64,000 nucleotides of DNA from Vespa crabro (GCF_910589235.1 NC_060965.1:3196901-3260900); one strand, 5' to 3'; shown: positions 52,466-63,242, counted from the stretch's first letter. Numbers and translations: made by a program. Notes: generated from the letters alone by a model not told the origin.

Positions 52466-52470
52466 GAGAG
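52423..52470. repeat. GA microsatellite
   Basis: It is a GA repeat with one GTGA interruption. Confidence 0.94.
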
Positions 52471-53360
52471 ATCTGTGGTAAGAGTGAGTGCAGATAGAGT
52501 AGTCGATACCTAAGCGTAGTGGATGGAACCTGACGCGCTCAGACAAATTGGACGAACGTCAAATCTAAGTCGTACCATCGGAGGGTATCGATCGGACCCT
52601 TCCCAGTGAGAACCGTATTCTCAGTCACTTCTCTCTGAGAAATATTGACTCGTCCAAGTGAGAGCTTTCAATATGATTAAACGCAGAACACATAAAATCC
52701 GGTATATGGGGTGTCTCTGAATAGTGTACATTAATTTTCGAAGAACTTGAAGAAAATCGATGCATATTTCTAATATCAGTACCTTCTGATCTATCGGTTT
52801 ATTTGAAACGAAAAGTCCGCGTTTAGATTTGATTTTTATCAATGATAAACTCAATAATCATCTGATAAGACCAGGTAAATAGCTACGATTGAATACAAAA
52901 ATTTAAAGAACAAAACAAAATGAAAAGATAAGACCGAGTACTTGATTACTTCATTCCCAGAAACGGATAATGTCACATTGCCGATTTCGCACCTCCCTCC
53001 ATCGTTAAACAAGCTTCGCCAACAACGCGATCCGAGCAAACTCGTGGCAAAAACTGGCGAAGCGTGTTGAGTGAAGGTACACGATCGGTGGTGCGAACAA
53101 TATCGAACCTGACGGCGCCGCTTTTGACCGACCGCATTTCGGGTCGGCGAAAATTGAATTTCCAACGTCAGGGAGGTGTGTAGAGGGGTAGAAAACGAGA
53201 GAGAGAGAGTGAAAGAGAGAGGGAGGTTCATGTAGGTGAACGAAGAGAGCGGCCGGGTTATTTGCGTGGCCTTAATAAGGACGTTTGACGGCGTTGGCTT
53301 TCCCTTAACAAGCCGGCTAATATCCTGGGGCCTTGCCTCTCCCATCGTCATCGTCGTCCG

Positions 53361-53364
<4 letters not shown>

Positions 53365-53409
<45 letters not shown>
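53365..53409. repeat. CT microsatellite
   Basis: It is a CT repeat with one TTTC interruption. Confidence 0.94.
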
Positions 53410-54071
53410 GTCTTTCACATGGTAGCTACCGTCGGGAATCACCAAAGCTTGAAAACCGAATAAACTCAGTTAGAGAACTCGGTGTGAAGCGAGTGGACCG
53501 CTCGACCAGGAACACGCTACTTGACAGGACGAGTCCTTAGCTCTTTGGCTATGTTGCTATTCCTCTATAGGAGGAACCATCCCTCCTACATGCTACTCTT
53601 CGTCTTGTTCTTAACGCACTCCCTAGTACGTTAAACTTAAGTTTACTGAACTTATCTTTCGAAGAGATAAATCGACTTATTCTTAAATCTTGAACTGATT
53701 CCACAAAATTTAGGTTAGTTCGAAATAAAGTCCGAATGTTCAAATGAAAAGTGTAATGATGGTGTATAAATTATTTACGAACATATAAAAATATATTTTT
53801 CCTTCGTTTCACACTTCGTTCTCTTTTTATAACATTATATACCCACTATGTTAGTGCGTCATTAAGATTCTAACATTACATTTACATTCTACATAATAAA
53901 AAATTAAAAAATCAATATAAGCGATATTTTCTATACATTTTTACAGCATTTCGATATAGTCAAGAAACTGCTACGTCATTTTGATTCTCTTTCTGAAAGC
54001 AATTCAAAATTAAATCCTAAATAATGCATATTTAAAGAAAAAAAAATCTTTGAAGCTATGTTACAAAATAA

Positions 54072-57000
54072 TTATACCTTTTTGGACATATCACTACGTT
54101 TGGATTTGTTCGGTAGATTGTTTAATAAAAGATTTACCGAAGATTGGGGTTCAGTCATTGATCGATACCATTCCTCGTTCTGATATTTTGGATAAGGTAA
54201 CCATCTAAAGATTAAAACAAATGTTAACTATGAATCATTTCATATTACCAAATAATTATGAAATATTATATAAAAATATTAGTACCTATGTATTACCGGA
54301 GACAGCAACTTTCTATCGATATAAGAAGGATCCTTTGGTCCCGTCAACCAAGTGACTATTCCTCCAACTACAATTACTATAAGCGTACCCAATCCGGAAA
54401 ACCAATGATAGGACAATAGGTAAAGAGCAAACACATCTTCTTCGCTGAAAATAAAAAATATAATTACAAGTAAATATTTGTAATAAAAAAAATTTCTTAA
54501 CTACTTGAATTTATTTACTTATGATGAACAAATTGATTTAGGAAAGCTTGACTTATATTTCCTGGACACTGAGCGAGTGGTACCGGAAGCTTCTTAGGTA
54601 CTATGACACCAGCACTGATCGATATATTTGCTCCGAAACATGCCCAACCAGCTATTAAAAATCCCACAACAGCACCTACGAATGCACCCTAAAAGTAAGA
54701 AAATTAAAACGCTATATTACATATATTTTTTCAAAATAACAAATAATTATTTTAATTAACTTATTGCCTGAGAATTAGCCCACGGAAAAAGCATTCCAAG
54801 AGTGAAGACTCCAAAGGAAATTCCTGCGGCAATTGCGGCTAAACTGTTCGTAACCTACACAAATATCAATATTATTAATACAAAAAGAAAAATTATCTCC
54901 AAATCAATACTTTTTTTATGTATCTTATTTAAAACATCTGATCAGAAAATTATTGTATACCGACCACCAGAATGCCTCCCAATGTTTCGATGAAAAAGAC
55001 AAAAGCCAACGCGAATAAACCAAGAAAGATAATTATACTTTTAACTAAAATCGTTGAACAACGTTCGCTCGGTTGTAGACCAAAGCAACTCTTCACGAAG
55101 TCTTCTAAAAGAACTACAGAAGTGGAATTGAATCCTACTGATAGAGAGCTGAAATAAATATATTAAAGATATATCAATTAAAAAATACACACTATATGAC
55201 TGATATTTATGCAAAATTTCAATTTTAAGTACCTAAGGGCAGCTCCAAAAATTCCAGCAATGAAAAGACCAGGTATACCGTGCAAATAACCAGCAGCTTG
55301 CATTACGAAAGCTGGAAGTAATTGATCATCGGCCGTAATTAAACCAATAGCTCTTGGATCGCATTTTGGTGGTGACCACCAAGCTAAAAGAACCAATCCA
55401 CACCAGCAACATAGCGAAATAAAAATAATTATGCCAATAATAGATATCCCTATAGCTCTGCAAACATACATATATTTACATTTCATTTCATTTTGATAAA
55501 ACTGAATTGTAATATGATCAATCAAAAAAGATCTCACTGGTATACTCACTTACAATTTAGATGTCTTCATAGTTCTCAATGATATATACCGTTGGACCAT
55601 CGTTTGATTTACGGCGATGTACGCCGTAGAATAGAGCCAAGAACCAATTAAAACACTCCAGACAGTGTGTCTTGTGTACGGAGAAGAATCGAAGCTAATA
55701 AATTGAAAAAGGAAAAATATGTAAATTCTTTAGTCTGATCACTGTACACTATTGTAAAAAGATAAAAAAAAAAAAAAAAGAAAAAAGAAAAATTGAATTT
55801 ACTTAAAAAATTCTATTCTATTAGCTTCTCGCGCCTTCTGCCATATTTCGGATGGACCGCCGGCTTCCCAAGTGCCTAACACAGTCACGATGATCATGGC
55901 TAGGATCATTATTATAACTTGAAGCATATCAGTCCAAACTACTGCTTTTAAACCACCCTAAACAAAAAAAAAAAGACAAAGAATTGTTGATATGATCATG
56001 TGATCGGTTGTCGTAGCGATCTAAACGATCAAAGGAATCACTCGTTCGCGATAAATTCTCATTAATATCTCCGTCGAACAAATTGCTTGGATAATTACGC
56101 AGGCCTTCGTAGGTAGGTAGCCGCTATTAATCACTTCAAGGCTGGCTTTGTGATCTGCTACTACCGACCAACAAGCGCACACCACTCGACGCCATTGTTT
56201 CAACGAGCCATTGTCGACCTTTTCAGTTTCCGTCCATAAACATTTCGCCCGTGCTCGCACGAGATTCTTCGCGGCATTGTCCACCGAAAATTGTTTCCTC
56301 CGGGGCCCTTTCCTCATCCCTCTCCCTTTCATCCTCATTCATTCTCTCACTCTGTCTCTTCTCTTTCTCTTTCTACCCTCGGCAGGTCGAAGGAACTCGA
56401 ACCACGCAAACGAGAATTCGCTGACGAAGAAGACTATCCTCCTAAACTAGCTCGGTCCCTTATGGTTATTACAACTTAACAGGAAGCTATACACCGGAAG
56501 CGTTAGAAAGAAAATTTTGACAACGTTATAACTCACGTGATGACACGTCGATCCTCGACGTTTTCACAAACGTGTAATTGAAAATGGAAATAATGAAAAA
56601 GTCTATTGATCTATTGATACTGATTTAATTAATCATGCAAAATACTATCAAAGTCACAGGATGGTAGTAAGAAACTTAAATAAGATAGATTTATAATAAT
56701 TCCATCCTTGGTGCCATTAATATTATATATAAATTCTTCATGATATTTAAAAATTGAAAGATAACTTACAAGAACCGTGTAAAAGACGCACACTCCGCAT
56801 AAAATGGCGCCGATGATGTGCGTGTTGATATCACTTACTAGAATAACAAAATGATGAAATATTTATTAAGTTACATTATATAAATTGCAATGAATGCTGC
56901 AGAAATGATATGGTACTTAATAAATAAATATTTTTAAAAGCCGATCATTTGTATATGAAATGAAATTATGCTAAGAATATTATGATCAAAACAATTAACT

Positions 57001-57906
57001 ATTGAATACGTACATTTTTTAATATTTTGAAGATACATAATAATTTAATTTAACTATCAAAGAAATATTTGTGAAATTACCTTGATTTAATGCCAACGCA
57101 GGCACGTAAACTACTATCGATTGATAGAGAACCTAAAATATGTTTTTAATGAAAAGAAAAAAAAAAAACAAAGGAAGTAAAACAAAATATTTATAAAAAA
57201 GATATACTTACTGCATCCAAAACGAATATCAGTGATATTAAAATTCTAACGCCCTTGTTAAATCTTATTTCCAGATACTAAAAAAAAAGGATAATTCAAT
57301 ATTACACGCATTCGTATAAATTTACAATGATCTAATATTTAAAGACGTACCTCGTATGCCGAGTTTAATTGTAAGTTCACAAAGACGGGCAAATAAATGT
57401 TTGCAACGACTATTCCGGAAAAAAGCAAAGATATCACGGTGATCCAATATTGTGTACCAAAATTATAAATTTCTGCAGGAGCTCCAACAATTGTTACTCC
57501 AGATATGAAACTATAAATTAAAAAAAAAAAAAAAAACTTTATAATAATCCCGATACTTTTTAATGATATCATCAATCGATCTCGTCGATAAACGTTTTTT
57601 TTTTTTTTTTAATTATAAATTAAATATGCTTGTAAAATTCATATAAGCATATTTAATGATATCGATGATGAAATTATAAATGAATTTCAAAAAAATCAGA
57701 ATTGTTGGCCGTTACCTGGCAATCAGAGATGCAGAAACTGGCCAAAGTCTAAGTTTTCTTCCACCGAGCAAATAATTCTCTACGGAAGATTGTTGTGCAC
57801 TCTTGTAATGCCAAATGCCAGCGGCGGCGGACATGGTTAGCATAATGGTAAAAACTAGCCAATCAACCCAATGAAAGTGTCCTTTTTCTGAACTATTCAC
57901 GGACAT
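54072..57906 (-). CDS. SLC5-family sodium/solute symporter (monocarboxylate/multivitamin-transporter-like), 13 coding exons, complete
   Basis: Predicted plasma-membrane Na+-coupled symporter for small organic anions or vitamins; the substrate is inferred from family only. Exons, in coding order: 57906-57716, 57510-57351, 57277-57212, 57132-57081, 56837-56770, 55957-55803, 55694-55554, 55457-55233, 55148-54965, 54854-54768, 54688-54519, 54444-54286, 54204-54072. They sum to 1791 nt (596 residues plus TAA), the usual SLC5 length. All phases join in frame. An in-frame ATG 42 nt upstream adds only a Phe-rich run, so MSVNSSEKG is the preferred start. Visible hallmarks are ENYLLGGRK (about 43-51), ASFISGVTIVGAPAEIYNFG (63-82), GGLKAVVWTDMLQ (from 180), and GAALSSLSVGFNS (about 349-361), whose Ser353/Ser354 match the family's second sodium site. 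About 13 hydrophobic segments fit the LeuT fold. The exon 9 donor (GTG|GTCGGT) is weak and was placed by alignment to family spacing. The intron after exon 10 is GC-AG. The tail ends MSKKV, without the PDZ ligand of vertebrate SMCT1. Confidence 0.93.
54766..54768 (-). other. Non-canonical GC splice donor (exon 10 of the SLC5 gene)
   Basis: Exon 10 ends ...WANSQ with CAG followed by GCAATA. The nearest GT further on would shift the frame and destroy the following GAFVGAVVGF helix. Joining at GC to the acceptor at 54689 restores the family motif. The intron is therefore GC-AG. Confidence 0.8.
55958..56769 (-). other. Large intron 5 of the SLC5 gene with a GC-richer core
   Basis: At 812 bp this is by far the longest intron between coding exons; the others are about 60-240 bp. 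Its middle (about 55990-56500) is compositionally unlike the AT-rich introns around it. It contains an open minus-strand frame of 105 codons, a short CT tract (56343-56374) and TAAT-type motifs. I see no splice sites that would fit it in frame, and it resembles no protein I know. It could be an intronic enhancer or an old insertion. Confidence 0.4.
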
Positions 57907-58904
57907 CTTGAAAAATCGCGAAAAAAAGAGAGAGAAAAAAAATGTCAATGTATATTCAGATCTTTTTTATGACGTCATGAATTTGAATAAATAACTATTG
58001 AATCATTAATTTTATCCAGTAAAATAAAATGAATAATGATAAAGGAACAATATAATATTTTCTAATGATTGCGTTCTTATCGGACGGACTTTCTTTTCAA
58101 GATTAAAATAAGTTGATTAATAAAGTAATCAATATTTCAAGGAGAAAATCGTAAAAATTAATATCATTTGTACAAATAGTACTATACGATTAATGAACTC
58201 TATTAGGACGTGAACAATGACAATGTGAAATGTTAACAAAGCCAAATTGACGATTTTTATGTCGAATAACTCTTGTGGATTCTACATATATAGGACATTG
58301 ATTTAATTAAATCATTCTCGCAGTAAAAATGCCCAGATGAAATGCACAATTTACTCTTTCGATTTACAATCCTTCAATTGTCACGCTCACATTTTCTAAT
58401 AGAATATCACCGATTGTTCCTTCTTAAGATTTCTCCCACTTCTATTGCTTCTACATGCGTCATAAAAAAACGTCTAATTTTAGCCTGACCATGATCACTG
58501 CGAATTAGTAACTTTCAATATATCAGTTAGAAATATTTTTCTTTTAGTCGTAAAAATAAAACGACAAGGAGAATATTTCATATATAAATATTCAATTTGA
58601 AAATAAAGAAACTGTACAAAAGGTGAAAAAAAGTATTACCGATTGTAGCTAAAACGGAAAGCAACATAATATTTTATTTTATATCAATACGATCCCATTA
58701 AATGAAAATAAATAATAATCTCATATAATAATATTTTTTTTAACAAATATTAATAGTTTTTACGTATAAGTTCGTAACATTCAAATAAAAGGATTAGAGT
58801 TTTTTAATCTGGAATACCATAGGATATATAAAATGGATAAAATCATTACCGACTGAAATGATCTATCAATTACGATATGACCATTAGTCGATAAATATAC
58901 TTAC
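57907..58904. other. AT-rich 5' flank or first intron of the SLC5 gene
   Basis: It carries a pyrimidine tract just before the start codon and a CRE at 57970. Otherwise it shows only AT-rich sequence without open frames of note. Confidence 0.5.
57970..57977. promoter_or_regulatory. Palindromic CRE (TGACGTCA) upstream of the SLC5 gene
   Basis: This is an exact consensus site for CREB/ATF-type bZIP factors, 64 bp 5' of the symporter start codon. It would be promoter-proximal if transcription starts close to the ATG, or intronic if the leader exon proposed at 58905-59110 is real. An 8-mer match can occur by chance, so the position is the main argument. Confidence 0.45.
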
Positions 58905-59110
58905 CATTATATTCTATTAATAATACTCGTTATATTTAGAAGATGCAACTCTAATACAATTGAATATACTTGCGGTCAAGCAAACTTTTGTTACTTAAGG
59001 ATCGTTGAATTTTCGACGATACTGTAATCACAATTTTGCTTTACATTTGAGAATGTTGTTAGTATATTAACGATTTCAAAACGACCTTGATCTACGATCG
59101 ATAAGCGAAT
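58905..59110 (-). other. Candidate non-coding first exon of the SLC5 gene
   Basis: On the minus strand this stretch ends in ATG followed by GTAAGTAT (58904-58897), a near-perfect splice donor. The sequence just before the symporter start codon is a long pyrimidine tract ending CAAG, which could be the matching acceptor. A palindromic CTATATAG lies at 59137-59144 and CACGTG at 59122-59127, so a start near 59110 is plausible. The intron would be about 1 kb. No coding sequence is visible. Confidence 0.32.
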
Positions 59111-59121
59111 TACTCAGGAAA

Positions 59122-59144
59122 CACGTGTATAGTATGCTATATAG
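59122..59144 (-). promoter_or_regulatory. Candidate TATA-like box and E-box of the SLC5 leader exon
   Basis: CTATATAG (59137-59144) is followed on the minus strand by CACGTG (59122-59127). The spacing puts a transcription start about 30 bp further on, at the proposed leader exon. Both motifs are palindromic and short, in an AT-rich setting. Confidence 0.25.
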
Positions 59145-59829
59145 TATACATTTTTTCCAGATAAAATTTATTCTTAGTCCTTTCTTCTTTTTCTTTTTTG
59201 ATTCGAATATAATTTACATTATCGAACAATATACGATCCAATTTTTCTGTGTGACCACTTATAGAACAGTTTTATGGATTCTTCGTATTTATCAAAATAT
59301 CTTCACATTTTTTCGTTTCTTTTTTTTTTTTTTTTCTTTGTCTTTTTTCTTTTTTTTTTATGAATGATGCGTTCCAAATAGAATCCTAATAAAGTTTATA
59401 AGATAAAAAAAGAAAATGGCAAGTGGCAAGGAATATAATACGTTTAAATTGCTTCTGCAGTCATTAGAACGATATATTTATTGATATATTTATATCGCAG
59501 AATATTATGGAACAATAGTCAATCACTATAGGTTCTATTTATCAATTCTATCAGTCATTCTCGAATCAAACTAATCGTAAAGAAATTCACTATTAAATAT
59601 TACGATAAAAATAATCTATTGAAATAAACAGAATAAAACCAATTACTGATCCATAATAAAATATTTGAAACATTATTTCTGCAATATACATATATTGATC
59701 AAACAACATAGAGAGAAAGATAAAGAGAGAAAGAGAGAGAGAAAGATTATTTCTACTTTATCTTATTTACGATCCTTGTATTAAACGATTATAGTAAAAT
59801 AAACTTCTTATTTCTTTCCTGTGTAAGAA

Positions 59830-60125
59830 TAGACGCGTTTATGGCAGAAGAAACTTAAACACCCATTCACTCGCACATCAAAGATCGATTAAACGAAACG
59901 ATCACGAGGCAAAGAAATCTTGGTTCACGATGGTTCACGTTGGAATGGTTACGACGATCTATCTAGTGTTTCCTACTCTCTCGACTCGATCGCGACTGAA
60001 TTGCACAATCGAGTCTTCGTCGACATTGATCCTCGCTCGTTTTCTACCAAAGAAAACGAAAAGTCACAATGATGACGATGATAATAAAGACTATCTTTTA
60101 CTTGCAACTATCGTTGGTTGGTAAG
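59830..60125. promoter_or_regulatory. GC-richer island in AT-rich intergenic DNA, possible promoter or first exon
   Basis: Several CpG-containing motifs (TCGCGA-like, CGATCG, TCGACG) cluster here, unlike the flanks. On the plus strand an ATG at 59930 opens 63 codons ending at a GTAAGT donor (60121-60126). No acceptor or downstream exon was found. On the minus strand it could be a distal promoter of the SLC5 gene. Function is unknown. Confidence 0.25.
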
Positions 60126-62246
60126 TAAAGGATGATTCGGACCAATCAAGAATAATGTTAGGACATCATAGGAGGAGTATAGCCATAACTATTTATCTCT
60201 GTCTTATTTTTATTGTCTTAATTATTTATTAGTTAAAAATATTAACAAAGAACTCGTGATTCTATGGAATAGACGTTTTCTGCAACCATCTAAAGTTGAA
60301 ACGATAAACTCAATGTATAAATGTCCAATTAAAAATATAACAATTCTTACGTCTTTCCACAGATATTTTATCTTCTTACCACATTTCCACAAATATTTCA
60401 TTTCTCGTTTCGTAACTCAACTATGATTATCGACTAGAATTGTGTTATTAACTATAGATATTTATATAGAATGAAATATTAATGTACAAAATTTACTACA
60501 CGTGACTTTCTTCCTTTTCTTATTTTACTTTAGGATATACGTACTATTATAGTGCGCTCGTTAAAACCACCAAACTTTTATTAATATCAATATCTTATTA
60601 TTTTAATAATAGACTGATAAGAATTCATATTATAAAGAATATAATTAAATCATCTCTTATAAGTCATCAAATAAATTGTATTAAAATTTATGACACACGT
60701 TCGACATTATGATAAATAAAATGTACAATAAATTGAGAGATAGAAAAATTACATGACCTAAAAATTGCTATGTTACATGTTTTATAATTACTATGTTATA
60801 TATTCGAATGGAATTTTACCACAGAGGCAACTAATAATTTTGCATTATTGTGAAATAGTTAAAAACATTAATTTAAAAACATGACCAAAGAATAGATTAT
60901 TTTTATCATTATAAAAATATTGGGTAAATTTAAAGTTGATAATAATAAATTTCATGAAAAAGCTATTAAACAAAACCGATAATGAAAATTACAATAACGT
61001 AAAAGTTTAAAACTAAGTTTAAAACTTTTTCATAATTTCGATTGAATGATTTTTCTTTACTCACAACAAAGAATAGTTTTTATTACAAACCTTTATATTA
61101 CAATGATATACAAGAAGTGTCGTTCCCAAAGTAATATAACATTAAAAAAAAAAAAAAAGAAAAAAAAAAAAAGAAAAAAAAAGAAACGAAAGAGGAAAGG
61201 AAATATAAGCAAGGATAAGTGTACAATAATATTCGTGTAAGAATAAATTTCAGATTGATAATAAAAATATATCTAAAATTGATGAAGGTAAAAAATAACA
61301 ACAAAATTTCGACAATCTTGAATGAATATGAAATAACTTCAAAACAAAATTTTTAATATCACATATTTCTGACATATTTGAAATCACCAAATAATTTGTC
61401 CATGACGTGATATTTTGTAACACTATTCTTAAGATTGGAATGCAATTGTTACTATATACAATGAAATATATTAACCAGTGCATTCCACAATAGAAATAAC
61501 AACGTAATACTTCAAAACAATAACTTCTAAAGTTATTTACATCTCCAATAATTATTCTTTTTCTTTAATGAAGCGAACGGAATGTGTTCACGTGAAAAAT
61601 TGCAAACAATATCTAATGGAATTAAAAAAAGTAATTACAGTTCGATAGCTCATTGATTGTGAGATCGAATAATGCACGCTGGTTACTTCAGTTCATTTTA
61701 TGTAATTATTCTTAAATATTATATTAAATAATTACGATCCAAAATACAGAAACTTTTAATTATATATTAATATATTATAAAATGTCTTGAGTAAAAAAAA
61801 AAGAAAAAAAAAAAAAAAGTAATATAGCAAGATATACAATACCTGTATCAGGATTGATTTATTTAAAACGCGTAAATGAATTCGAAAAATGATGAGATTA
61901 TTTTTATGCCATTAAAATGTCTTATTAAATTATTAGGCTACCAACGACGGAATAAAATTTTCATGTCTGATGTATGCTACCTCATGTAATATTACTGATT
62001 TTTACATATATTCTTCATGACGTTGTTAATCATTTCATTCCGTATTCTTAAACATAAAAATTATTATTAGTTTTTCCATTATGAATATTAAAATTCATAA
62101 TAGATAATAAAATTATGTTCACAGATCGCATTTCCTTGATTTTACAAAGAAATAATCGAATTATGCCATTCTCTATTCACATTGCCTGCGTTTTTTTTTT
62201 TGCGCGAATTAAAAATACATTCGACATATATATAAATATATGTATA

Positions 62247-62269
62247 TTAGGGTGTCCCATAAGTTTCTT
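62247..62269 (+). repeat. Mariner left terminal inverted repeat
   Basis: This is the transposon end nearest the 3' end of the transposase remnant. It pairs with 63144-63166 with two mismatches over about 23 bp. A TA precedes it at 62245. Confidence 0.88.
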
Positions 62270-62321
62270 TCCTTTTTCTAATATGTAATAAATACACAAT
62301 ATTTACTGTTTAAGATATTAT

Positions 62322-62982
62322 TTATTTTGTTATAAAAGAACCCTTTTGATCTATTACCTTCTTCCATCTCTCAGGAAGTCTCATAATGGCTTCTTCCCAA
62401 AATTAATATGTTTCGGACAATAAATAAAATAATCTTAGAGGTGCGCTTCTATTTCGCTGATGGATTTAAAGGGCATATTGCGAAGAGAATTTTTTAAGAA
62501 CAGAAAGAAGTAATAATCAGATGGAGCAAGATCTAGAGAATATACAGAATGTAATAAAACATCCCAATCAAACTGTAAGAACTTTTCTCTTATTGTTAAT
62601 GCAATATGTGGTCTCTGTCAATAAATGCGGAACTCAAATTTCGCAGCGATTAACATATCCCATCTTAGTTAGGTGATTATGTACTGTTGTTTTGGGAATC
62701 CTAATGGAATTCATTATCTCGGGCATTATATCGCGGATTTTCATCAAGCATGGCCTTGATAAGGTCCGTATCCGTCGTTTTTGGGTGGCCGCTGCCGGTC
62801 TTCATTTTTCAGATTAAAATTTCCCCCTCGAAATTTTTTAAATCAATTGCGAACGATTGTAATAGTTATAGCATCATCCCCGTATACACGGTACAAATCT
62901 CGTCGAAAGTATTCTTTACACTATCATCTTTTTTGAAACAATGATGTATAACATGCCGTAAATATCACCTTTCTCTATCCAT
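62322..62982 (-). pseudogene. Decayed mariner transposase remnant
   Basis: The reading starts at the ATG ending at 62982 (MDRER) and meets TGA at codon 6. It continues as homologous sequence: a degenerate N-terminal helix-turn-helix, then TGSGHPKTTDTDLIKAMLDE and, after a frameshift near 62715, IPKTTVHNHLTKMGYVNRCE followed by a stop and VPH. It then jumps to a C-terminal part with LDLAPSDYYFF, which keeps the third Asp of the D,D34D triad, and closes WEEAIMRLPERWKKVIDQKG-SFITK with TAA at 62322. The segment with the first two catalytic Asp residues is absent. Family identity rests on the HNHL, GYVNR, LAPSDY and LPERW motifs. It is non-functional. Confidence 0.88.
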
Positions 62983-63143
62983 ATTTAACGCTGTGGATAA
63001 AAGTTTTAAAAGAGATTGTAACACGAACGAAAAGTACTGTAAAAGAGCTCTGGGACGACTGAAACCGATAACATACTGCTAATAGATCAACCTGCATATT
63101 TGCACAAGCAGAACCAGATAAGACCATTCATAACGCGATAAGA

Positions 63144-63166
63144 AAGAAACTTTTGGGACACCATAA
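63144..63166 (-). repeat. Mariner right terminal inverted repeat
   Basis: This is the transposon end nearest the start of the transposase remnant. It is the inverted copy of 62247-62269, and a TA follows at 63167. Confidence 0.88.
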
Positions 63167-63168
63167 TA

Positions 63169-63242
63169 TATATATATTCGACATATATTATGTGTGTGTA
63201 TATATATGTGTATATGTATATACGTATGTATGTATGCATATA

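Larger units (their letters stand above)
51421..54071. other. Non-coding stretch and 3' flank of the SLC5 gene
   Basis: CT lies at 51465-51486, GA at 52423-52470 and CT at 53365-53409, the last long GA/CT tract before the gene. A GC-richer patch lies at 53240-53350. Downstream of the symporter stop on the minus strand I saw no AATAAA; a TATAAA variant lies at 53826-53831. Confidence 0.5.
59111..62246. other. Intergenic DNA between the SLC5 gene and the mariner element
   Basis: The stretch is mostly very AT-rich, with T-rich tracts at 59320-59360, a GA tract at 59709-59746 and A-rich tracts at 61144-61183 and 61793-61819. One GC-richer patch at about 59830-60125 has a 64-codon plus-strand frame that ends beside GTAAGT at 60121. 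No recognisable gene is present. Confidence 0.5.
62247..63166 (-). mobile_element. Internally deleted mariner-family (Tc1/mariner) DNA transposon, about 920 bp
   Basis: The ends are imperfect inverted repeats of about 23 bp. The left end begins TTAGGGTGTCCCATAAGTTT at 62247. The right end, read on the minus strand from 63166, begins TTATGGTGTCCCAAAAGTTT. They differ at two positions and then diverge. A TA dinucleotide flanks each side (62245-62246 and 63167-63168), as expected for mariner target duplication. Between them, on the minus strand, are recognisable mariner transposase fragments with stops and frameshifts. A complete mariner is about 1.3 kb, so roughly 0.35-0.4 kb is missing from the middle. 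The element cannot make its own transposase, but its ends could in principle still be recognised by an active relative. Confidence 0.92.

Noticed and set aside
56021..56338. 105-codon sense-strand frame inside SLC5 intron 5 as an exon
   Set aside because: Including it would disrupt a continuous transmembrane helix that joins perfectly without it, and no fitting splice sites were found.
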